This document shows positions 13,875 to 18,935 of a stretch of 18,935 nucleotides of DNA, piece by piece. The stretch's first letter is position 1. Each line of letters begins with the position of its first letter. A program made the translations under genes and the position numbers. Below the pieces are notes generated by a model. The model was not told where the DNA came from and made no database searches. It worked only from the letters and a program-made list of their open reading frames with translations. Source of the stretch: JBQTJJ01 sp052387235 (lineage in GTDB: Bacteria > Actinomycetota > Acidimicrobiia > Acidimicrobiales > GCA-2861595); NCBI GenBank assembly GCA_052387235.1, contig JBQTJJ010000111.1, forward strand, positions 1-18,935. The letters run 5' to 3'.

Positions 13875-15203
13875 CTACCCGTCGGCCTCGGCTGCGGCCC
13901 GGACCGCCAGGCCGGCGACGGCGAGGTCGAGCCAGGCGTCGAGCCGGGCCGCGAGGTCGGCCGACACGGACGGCACCACGGCGTCCGGATCCACCTCGAG
14001 GCGGAGCCCGGCCAGCTCGGCCGACAGCGCCGGCCCGCCGCCGCCGGCCGGGTGGGCGGCGACGGCCAGGACCTCCTCGAGGTGGCGGCCGTGGCCCAGC
14101 GGGCACCGGATCCGGACCCCGCCGCCGGCGCCGGCCGGCGCCACGATCGAGCAGCCGGGCAGGCCGGACTGCCACGACGCAGGCGGTCGGGCCCGATGGC
14201 GGGCCAGGGCCCCCTCCGCCGCCGCCGCCAGCAGGGCCGAAAGGGCCGACCCCGCCTCGTCCCGCCGCTGCCACCGGGCGTAGGCGGCGGCCAGGTCGGG
14301 CGCGGCCTCCCGGTCCCGGCACAGGCCGCCGACCAGGTCGGCCAGGTCGACGCAGCACCGCAGCACCAGGTCCACCAGCGGGCCCGGCGTCGCGTCCTCG
14401 GCCGCCTCCAGGGCGGCGCCGTAGGCAGGGGCGTCGTCGGAGTGGACCAGGAGGGGCACGGAGGCGGCGTGGAGGAGGTGGGCGCCGGCCAGGACCCGGG
14501 CCACCCGCCCGCTCCCGGCCGCGAACGGGCGGATGTGGGCCAGGCCGTGCAGGCAGTAGGCGGCCCGGGTGACGGGGTGCAGGGCCCGGAGGTCCCCTCC
14601 CGCCAGCGTGGCCGCGAACGCCGCCATCTCGGTCCCGACGGCGGACACGGGAGCATGGGCCCGCCACAGACCCGGGCCGGTGGGCCGGTGGTTGGCGTGG
14701 TGCTTGTAGTCGCCGTGGCCGAGGACGTGGGGCCGCACGCCGGCCCTGGTCTCCACGTCGTGGGTCACCTGGGCCCGGCACGCCACGGCGTGGGTGGCGC
14801 GGATCCAGCCCTCAGTGGCCACGGTCGCGAGGGGGGTCGCGCGGGCCGAGCACAGGGCCTCGAACCCGGCCCCGGCGTGCGGCACCGGATCCGCCCCGCC
14901 GCCACCGCCGCCACCGCCGCCGCCGGCGATCACGTCGAGCGTCCCGCTCCCGAGCAGCTTCACCGCCGCGGCCCGGTCGCCCCGGTACAGGCGGGCCAGC
15001 GCTCCCGACTGGTAGGCGGCGGCCAGCAGGGCGCCCTGGTCCACCAGCTCCATCCAGGGCCCGTCCGCCTCCCGCAGCCGGCCGAGCCGCTCGACGGCGC
15101 CGTCCCAGGCCGCCCCGTCGACCGGGACCGCCGCCCACCGGTCCAAGCCCCCGAGGGGCCGGTAGAGGTGGTCGGGGCCGTGCCCGTGGTCGTCGCCCGT
15201 CAC
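13875..15203 (-). CDS. Fic-family protein with degenerate catalytic motif
   Basis: This 442-residue protein has a Fic core (about 100-290). EGWIRATHAV matches the helix before the active site, GDYKHHANHRP the flap region, and HIRPFAAGSGRVAR the catalytic loop. The usual loop is HPFxDGNGRxxR; here the catalytic His is Arg225, the Mg-binding acidic residue is Ala229 and Asn is Ser231, while Pro226-Phe227, Gly230, Gly232 and Arg233 remain. AMP transfer is therefore unlikely. A run of ten glycines interrupts the N-terminal part. The C-terminal ~150 residues are unassigned and Ala/Leu rich. The GTG at 15203 overlaps the TGA of the upstream regulator (GTGA), so translation is coupled; the frame stays open upstream, but that is regulator coding sequence read in another frame. 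The role is inferred to be regulatory or scaffold. Confidence 0.78.
   Translation of the reverse strand: MTGDDHGHGPDHLYRPLGGLDRWAAVPVDGAAWDGAVERLGRLREADGPWMELVDQGALLAAAYQSGALARLYRGDRAAAVKLLGSGTLDVIAGGGGGGGGGGADPVPHAGAGFEALCSARATPLATVATEGWIRATHAVACRAQVTHDVETRAGVRPHVLGHGDYKHHANHRPTGPGLWRAHAPVSAVGTEMAAFAATLAGGDLRALHPVTRAAYCLHGLAHIRPFAAGSGRVARVLAGAHLLHAASVPLLVHSDDAPAYGAALEAAEDATPGPLVDLVLRCCVDLADLVGGLCRDREAAPDLAAAYARWQRRDEAGSALSALLAAAAEGALARHRARPPASWQSGLPGCSIVAPAGAGGGVRIRCPLGHGRHLEEVLAVAAHPAGGGGPALSAELAGLRLEVDPDAVVPSVSADLAARLDAWLDLAVAGLAVRAAAEADG
14895..14924. repeat. GCC/ACC trinucleotide repeat encoding ten glycines
   Basis: Ten consecutive Gly codons (GGC/GGT/GGG on the minus strand) lie within the Fic-family gene. 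Such a simple repeat can expand or contract by slippage without changing frame and would form a flexible linker. Confidence 0.8.
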
Positions 15204-15835
15204 TTGACCAGGCCGCGCCGGAGGGCGGCGGCCACGGCCTGGACCCGGTCGGAGACCCCGAGCTTCTGGTACACGCTGCTCAGGTGGGTCTTCACCGTCT
15301 CCTCGCCCACGAAGAGCACCCGGGCGATCTCCCTGGTCGACTTGCCCGTGGCCAGCTGCTCCAGCACGTCGTGCTCCCGCTCGGTGAGGCCGACCTGGGG
15401 CTGCGCCGACTCGGCCAGCTCCCCGAACGCCTTGAGGAAGGGTCGGGTCACCGAGGGGTGCAGGAACCCGCCGCCGGCGGCCACGGCCCGGATGGCACCG
15501 GCCAGGTCGTCGCGGCCGACGTTCTTGGGCAGGAACCCGGAGGCGCCGGCGGCGATGGCGTCGCGCACCGTCTCGGGGTCGTCGTGCATGGTGAGCACCA
15601 GCACGCGCGTGCACGGATGCTGGTCGACGATGCGACGGGTGGCCTCGATGCCGCCCATGCCGGACAGCGACACGTCCATCAGCGCGACGTCCGGCCTGTT
15701 CTTGCCGACGATGTCGATGATCCCCTCGCCGGAGTCGGCGAAGCCCACCACCTCGAAGCCCTCGGAGAACGACAGCATGGTGGCCAGCGCCTCGGCCACC
15801 ACGCGGTGGTCCTCGGCGATGGCGATGGTGACCAG
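15200..15835 (-). CDS. NarL/LuxR-type response regulator with non-canonical start
   Basis: This protein of about 211 residues has a receiver with Glu8-Asp9, phospho-acceptor Asp54 (ALMDVSLSG), Thr in LVLTMHDD and Lys in FLPKNVG. The LuxR HTH is at about 148-205 (LTEREHDVLEQLATGKS...EIARVLFVGEETVKTHL). It is the cognate regulator of the kinase encoded just upstream. The start is a problem: no ATG, GTG or TTG lies close upstream in frame, and internal GTGs would remove the acidic pocket. The best candidate is CTG at 15835, 2 nt after the kinase TAG, giving LVTIAIAEDHR; a GTC codon follows where a GTG would be expected. Coupled reinitiation or a sequence error are both possible. Its stop overlaps the Fic start. 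Confidence 0.9.
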   Translation of the reverse strand: MVTIAIAEDHRVVAEALATMLSFSEGFEVVGFADSGEGIIDIVGKNRPDVALMDVSLSGMGGIEATRRIVDQHPCTRVLVLTMHDDPETVRDAIAAGASGFLPKNVGRDDLAGAIRAVAAGGGFLHPSVTRPFLKAFGELAESAQPQVGLTEREHDVLEQLATGKSTREIARVLFVGEETVKTHLSSVYQKLGVSDRVQAVAAALRRGLVK

Positions 15836-15837
15836 GC

Positions 15838-17190
15838 CTACCGCACCGGCGGGATCGGCAGCCGGACGGTCACGGCTGTCCCCGCCCCCTGCCTCCCCTC
15901 GACCCACACTCCTCCTCCCGCGAGGTTGACCTTGTCGCGGACCAGGTCGAGACCCAGCCCGCCCGTGCTGCCCCCACTGTGCCCCACGCCGTCGTCGTCG
16001 ACGACCAGCTCGGCCGCGTTCCCGTCGCTGCTCAACCGGATGCGGACCGACGTGGCGCCGGAATGGCGGGCGACGTTGGTGAGGCTCTCCTCGCAACATT
16101 CGCACAGGAGCAGCTCCAGCGACAGCGGCACGTCGGCCGTGAACGAGTCGCAGTCGGTGTCGACCGTGATGCCGGACACGGCGTGGAACGACCGGCCGAG
16201 TCGCTTCAGGGTGCCGGGCAGGCCGCCCTCGTCCAGCGAGACCCGCCGCAGGCTGCGGACGGCGCGCCGCAGGTCCGCGATGGCGGTGTCGACGCCCTCG
16301 GCCGTCTTGCGGGCCAGTTCGGCGGCCGTCTCCAGCCGGCCCACCTGCAGGGCCGAGCCCACGGTGTCGGCCTGCATCTGGAGGGCGGCCAGCTGCTGGA
16401 GCACGCCGTCGTGGATGTCGCTGGCGATGCGGGCCCGCTCCCGCTCGCGCTCGTCGATCAGCTGGTCCGACAGCCGGCGCCGGTCCCGTTCCGCCGACTC
16501 GAGCTGGCGGGCGGCCCGCAGGGCGAAGCGGGCCCCGAGGAGCGGGATCATCAGGACGGCCACCGCCCACGCCCCGACCCTCAGGTAGGTGAGGCCCATC
16601 ACCAGGCCCATGAGGGACTGGAACACGTAGGCCGTGGCGGCGGCCGGGCCCCGCGGCAGCATGCGGCGGACGACGCGCAGGAAGGGGACCGAGCGGCAGG
16701 TGGTCTCCGCCGCCGCGACCAGGACCAGGTTGGTGGCCTGGTAGGCCACGATGGCCCCGACCGCCGATGCCGGGTGCAGCGACATCCGCTCTGCCGCCAG
16801 GTCGAGCACGGCTGCGGCCGCCGCCACCGACGCGGCCAGCTGGGCCCGGTTGTAGAGTGCGTGGAGCAGGGTGGTCTCGCGCCGGATCTCCCACTCCGAC
16901 AGCGCGGCCACGAAGACCAGAGGGCCGGCCACCTCCATGGGGAACACGAGGGCCACGGCGATGTTGGCCGAGCTGCTGAGGCTCAACGAGACGTGCTCGG
17001 AGACGGGGATCGGCAACAGGTTGGCGACGGCGCAGAAGGCCAGCCACGCCGCCACCGTCCAGGGCTCCACCCCGCCGAGCGCGCCGGAGCCGACGGCCTG
17101 GGCGGCCAGCACCGCCACGGCGCCGAGCACCGTGACGGCGAGGGCGACGAATTGTGCGGGGTCGCGGGCGGGAGCCCCGGGGCCGGTCAC
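15838..17190 (-). CDS. Sensor histidine kinase, multi-TM MASE-like sensor + HisKA_3
   Basis: This is a 450-residue kinase. Residues ~10-220 form about six to seven membrane segments resembling the MASE-type integral sensors found in actinobacterial GGDEF and HD-GYP proteins (landmarks SLSLSSSANIAVALVF and ALYNRAQLAAS). A coiled-coil linker (~225-250, DERERERAR) leads to HisKA_3 with phospho-acceptor His260 (SDIHDGVLQQ). The HATPase domain follows with EESLTNVARHSG and DDDGVGHSGG. All catalytic motifs look intact. The GTG start has GGAGAGG 5 nt upstream and lies 28 bp after the microprotein stop. The gene ends 2 nt before the regulator start. The signal is probably membrane-embedded or extracytoplasmic, possibly linked to the microprotein. 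Confidence 0.94.
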   Translation of the reverse strand: MTGPGAPARDPAQFVALAVTVLGAVAVLAAQAVGSGALGGVEPWTVAAWLAFCAVANLLPIPVSEHVSLSLSSSANIAVALVFPMEVAGPLVFVAALSEWEIRRETTLLHALYNRAQLAASVAAAAAVLDLAAERMSLHPASAVGAIVAYQATNLVLVAAAETTCRSVPFLRVVRRMLPRGPAAATAYVFQSLMGLVMGLTYLRVGAWAVAVLMIPLLGARFALRAARQLESAERDRRRLSDQLIDERERERARIASDIHDGVLQQLAALQMQADTVGSALQVGRLETAAELARKTAEGVDTAIADLRRAVRSLRRVSLDEGGLPGTLKRLGRSFHAVSGITVDTDCDSFTADVPLSLELLLCECCEESLTNVARHSGATSVRIRLSSDGNAAELVVDDDGVGHSGGSTGGLGLDLVRDKVNLAGGGVWVEGRQGAGTAVTVRLPIPPVR

Positions 17191-17218
17191 TCAGCCCTCT
17201 CCGGGCGCTGTTCGGCCG

Positions 17219-17323
17219 TCATCTCCAGTTGAGGCTGCTGCCGTGAGCGGTGCCGGCCTGGGTCAGGACGACGCCGGCGATCGAGATCAGGCTAACCGCG
17301 ATGCGGGTGAGGATGGAACGCAT
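17219..17323 (-). CDS. 34-residue signal-peptide-like microprotein
   Basis: This is a short ORF with a signal-peptide layout: basic n-region (MRSILTR), hydrophobic core at residues 8-20 (IAVSLISIAGVVL) and a polar c-region TQAGTAHG. Cleavage after Gly28 (Ala at -3, Gly at -1) would leave SSLNWR; without cleavage it is a single-pass membrane peptide. Support for translation is the long Shine-Dalgarno AAGGAGGTGA at 17331-17340, the strongest in the window, before the ATG. It is first in a same-strand run with kinase, regulator and Fic genes. Too short for family assignment. It may be a signalling peptide, a kinase accessory or a leader peptide that regulates the operon. Confidence 0.7.
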   Translation of the reverse strand: MRSILTRIAVSLISIAGVVLTQAGTAHGSSLNWR

Positions 17324-17330
17324 GTGCTGT

Positions 17331-17340
17331 TCACCTCCTT
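17331..17340 (-). promoter_or_regulatory. Near-ideal ribosome binding site of the microprotein gene
   Basis: AAGGAGGTGA read on the minus strand is fully complementary to the 3' end of bacterial 16S rRNA (UCACCUCCUU). It ends 7 nt before the ATG at 17323. Few other starts in the window have comparable sites, which is why this short ORF is called as a real gene. Confidence 0.85.
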
Positions 17341-17437
17341 CCGGGGTAGGGGTGGGCGGTGACGAAAGGGCCGTCGCTCGATCCTCGCACCCGGGCCGGG
17401 GCGTGGTCCCCACAATCCCCCGGCAGGGTGGCCACAG

Positions 17438-17455
17438 CTCCCCCGACCGGGGGAG
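17438..17455. promoter_or_regulatory. Perfect hairpin/operator-like palindrome CTCCCCC-GACC-GGGGGAG
   Basis: Seven perfectly paired bases flank a 4-nt loop in the divergent intergenic region between the microprotein/kinase operon (-) and the oxygenase gene (+). It could be an operator for either side, for example for the NarL-type regulator, or an mRNA hairpin that hides the GGGGGAGG ahead of the oxygenase start. Confidence 0.4.
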
Positions 17456-17472
17456 GTCGGCGCCGGGGCCTG

Positions 17473-18183
17473 ATGGCACAGTCGGTTCGCATGCAGACCG
17501 ACCGTCGTCCCTCCGCCGGCGTGCGAGAGCCGGACAGCGGGCGCCCCCTCGCCGACGGGCTCGATCCCCACGTGCTCACGGACGTCGCCGGCGCCGGTGT
17601 GGCGGTGGTGCGCGGGGCCCTTCCCTGGCCCGTGCGCGAGCGGCTGGTGGCCGAGGCCGAGGCGGCGAGCCACGGGTTCCTCTGCCTGCCGGACCGGATC
17701 AACGGCGTCGTCCAGCGGGCCGACCAGCTCACGGCCCGCATCGGCGACCCGGCCCACCCCGCCCTGAACGACCTGATCGCCATCCTGCGGGCCGCCCTCG
17801 CTGACCAGCCCCGGCCCACCGGCGTCCGGGCCTTCGTCCCCACCGAGGCGCGGTACATGCGCTACACCGGCCGGGCCGCCGGGCTCGGGTTCCACCGGGA
17901 CGGCAAGTGCTACGCCCTGCTCGTCTGCGTGTTCTCGCTGGCCGGTTCCGCGCCCTTCCGCGTCTGCGCCGAGGACGGGGCGCCGCTCGAGGTCCTCGTC
18001 CACGCCGGCGACCTGGTCCTCCTCCGCGCCCCCGGCTTCGCCGGTGACCCCGACGGCCGGCCCCGCCACGCCGTCGGCGCACCGCTGGCCGGCGACCGCG
18101 TCTCCCTCACCCTCAGGATGGTCAGAGCCCACCCCCGGGCCGCACCCGCCCCGTCCTGGCCCGGCGCCGACGTCGCCCGCTGA
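17473..18183 (+). CDS. 2OG-Fe(II) oxygenase-like protein
   Basis: This is a 236-residue protein (230 if the second ATG at 17491 is used). The iron triad is visible: His141 and Asp143 in GFHRDGKCY, and the distal His199 in RPRHAVG. Arg209 lies exactly ten residues after the distal His, where this superfamily binds 2-oxoglutarate. RYMRYTGRAAGLGFHRD precedes the HxD motif, as in prolyl-hydroxylase-like members. It would hydroxylate an unknown substrate, consuming oxygen and 2-oxoglutarate. Neither ATG has a clear Shine-Dalgarno; a GTG at 17359 would add a low-complexity leader I consider non-coding. It is transcribed divergently from the microprotein/kinase operon, and no biosynthetic neighbours are present. 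Confidence 0.8.
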   Translation: MAQSVRMQTDRRPSAGVREPDSGRPLADGLDPHVLTDVAGAGVAVVRGALPWPVRERLVAEAEAASHGFLCLPDRINGVVQRADQLTARIGDPAHPALNDLIAILRAALADQPRPTGVRAFVPTEARYMRYTGRAAGLGFHRDGKCYALLVCVFSLAGSAPFRVCAEDGAPLEVLVHAGDLVLLRAPGFAGDPDGRPRHAVGAPLAGDRVSLTLRMVRAHPRAAPAPSWPGADVAR

Positions 18184-18192
18184 CGTCGCCCG

Positions 18193-18220
18193 GGCCGGGG
18201 CGGGGGGCCCGCTCCCGGCC
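18193..18220 (+). terminator. Hairpin GGCCGGG-N14-CCCGGCC after the oxygenase gene
   Basis: A perfect 7-bp GC stem begins 9 bp after the oxygenase stop. It has a 14-nt loop and no T tract. Its position suits a transcription terminator that insulates the lipoprotein promoter downstream. Confidence 0.3.
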
Positions 18221-18276
18221 GCGGCGGTGGCCCGAAATGCCCCGACGACGTAGTGCCACGTTCCGTGGCCGGGGGG

Positions 18277-18304
18277 TTGCGCTTTGTGGCTGGCCCGCTA
18301 CATT
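18277..18304 (+). promoter_or_regulatory. Candidate leaderless promoter for the lipoprotein gene
   Basis: TTGCGC (18277-18282), a 16-bp spacer and TACATT (18299-18304) resemble a vegetative promoter. The -10 box ends 6 nt before the ATG at 18311 and no Shine-Dalgarno is present, so transcription probably begins at or next to the start codon. The local sequence is noticeably less GC-rich than its surroundings. Confidence 0.5.
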
Positions 18305-18310
18305 CACTGT

Positions 18311-18928
18311 ATGCACCGGGGGCGAGGGCGGCAGTGGTCCCGGCAGCGGTGGGTGGCGGCCGTCGGGATGCCGGCCGCCTCGCTGGCGTCGCTGCTCGCC
18401 CTCGCCGCCTGCGGCGCCGGCGGCGACGCCCGACAGCTGACGCTGTCGCCCGGCGCCTCCACGATCGCGGGGGAGCTGCCCTCCATGGCCACCCTCGGCG
18501 AACCGCCTGCCGGCGCTGACGCTGCGCCCCCCGGCGCCACGATGGACGCGCCCGTCCGGGCCGTCGACCCGGCTCCGAGGGCCTCCGCCGCCGTGGCCCC
18601 GCCGGCCACGCCGGCCGCCACCACCACGGCCGCCGCCGCGCCCCAGCTCGGCGTGGTGCACGGCGTGGTGACCAGGGGCGGCCGGCCCGTGGCCGGCGCC
18701 CGGGTGACGCTGGTGGCCGCGGACGGCACCGAGCGGGTCACCACCACCGACCCCACCGGCTCGTACCGGTTCGGCGCCGTGCCCCCCGGCGCCTACGAGG
18801 CCGTCGGCTACGCCGAGAGCCCGGCCGAGTGCGGCGAGGGCGGGTGCATCTCGGCCAGCTGGGCCGAGAAGGTCGACCTCAGCCTGGCCGCAGGCGAGAC
18901 CCGCCGCCTGGACATCGACGGCGACTGA
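18311..18928 (+). CDS. Lipoprotein with carboxypeptidase-regulatory-like domain
   Basis: This is a 205-residue exported protein. The n-region is basic (MHRGRGRQWSRQRW), followed by a hydrophobic stretch and the lipobox LAAC at about residues 31-34, so it should be lipid-anchored at Cys34. A long Ala/Pro/Thr-rich region (~40-120) is probably a disordered spacer through the cell wall. Residues ~122-180 form a CarboxypepD_reg/SpaA-like beta-sandwich (GVVTRGGRPVAGARVTLV, then TTTDPTGSYRFGAVPPGAYE). Two cysteines follow in ECGEGGC and may form a disulfide. It ends in a short acidic tail. The ATG at 18311 is chosen from the promoter position; an in-frame ATG 27 bp upstream would overlap that promoter. 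Probably an adhesive or structural surface protein. Confidence 0.82.
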   Translation: MHRGRGRQWSRQRWVAAVGMPAASLASLLALAACGAGGDARQLTLSPGASTIAGELPSMATLGEPPAGADAAPPGATMDAPVRAVDPAPRASAAVAPPATPAATTTAAAAPQLGVVHGVVTRGGRPVAGARVTLVAADGTERVTTTDPTGSYRFGAVPPGAYEAVGYAESPAECGEGGCISASWAEKVDLSLAAGETRRLDIDGD

Positions 18929-18935
18929 CCTCGGC

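Noticed and set aside
15204..15614. Upstream extension of the Fic-family frame
   Set aside because: It overlaps the NarL-type regulator in another frame and has no domain; the GTG overlapping the regulator stop is a better start.
13035..15929. Very long plus-strand open frame across the MBL, Fic and regulator genes
   Set aside because: It is out of frame with the MBL gene and antisense to the Fic and regulator genes, with no recognisable domain.
17359..17472. GTG start at 17359 for the oxygenase
   Set aside because: The added residues are Pro/Gly/Arg-rich and run through the intergenic palindrome; domain similarity begins after the later ATGs.
1..18935. tRNA, rRNA, CRISPR, IS element, attachment site or phage genes
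   Set aside because: Looked for on both strands by eye; no cloverleaf, spaced direct repeats, transposase or integrase motif was recognised. A covariance-model scan would be needed to exclude small RNAs.

Overview
The window is very GC-rich DNA with many GTG starts. Its actinobacterial-type genes include HisKA_3 sensor kinases, NarL-type regulators and several genes without Shine-Dalgarno sites. It most likely comes from the chromosome of a high-GC Actinomycetota, possibly Acidimicrobiia; that is inferred from style only, because no rRNA or other phylogenetic marker is present. I see no tRNA, rRNA, CRISPR array, insertion sequence or phage gene. Almost every base is assigned to 17 protein genes, and the theme is signal transduction.

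Layout. (1) 34-2334 (+) is a membrane-anchored GGDEF-EAL protein for c-di-GMP turnover. It overlaps tail to tail with a minus-strand pair: a DUF4177-like small protein (3922-3620) and an MFS exporter (3604-2294). (2) 4074-9359 (+) is a tight three-gene operon: ABC ATPase, FtsX-type permease and GAF-containing sensor histidine kinase. A candidate promoter and an inverted repeat lie upstream. (3) 11791-9375 (-), convergent with that kinase, is a run of three response regulators: a receiver-HTH-class III nucleotidyl cyclase fusion, a NarL-type regulator and a stand-alone receiver. (4) Divergent from the cyclase, 11924-13809 (+) encodes a cyclic-nucleotide-binding protein without a DNA-binding domain, then a metallo-beta-lactamase-fold hydrolase. 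(5) 17323-13875 (-) is an operon-like run: a 34-residue signal-peptide-like microprotein with a near-ideal ribosome binding site, a multi-pass sensor kinase, a NarL-type regulator and a Fic-family protein whose catalytic motif is degenerate. (6) 17473-18183 (+) is a 2OG-Fe(II) oxygenase-like protein, and 18311-18928 (+) is a lipoprotein with a carboxypeptidase-regulatory-like domain, probably translated from a leaderless transcript.

How they may work together (inference). Regions 3 and 4 look like a compact second-messenger circuit: a phosphorylation-controlled cyclase makes a cyclic nucleotide, the divergent protein binds it, and the MBL-fold enzyme may degrade it or act on a linked substrate. 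The neighbouring transporter-linked kinase, which has no regulator on its own strand, is the obvious candidate partner for the three receivers. Region 5 is a second self-contained two-component system with two unusual additions: a possible exported hexapeptide source at its front and a probably AMPylation-dead Fic protein translationally coupled at its end.
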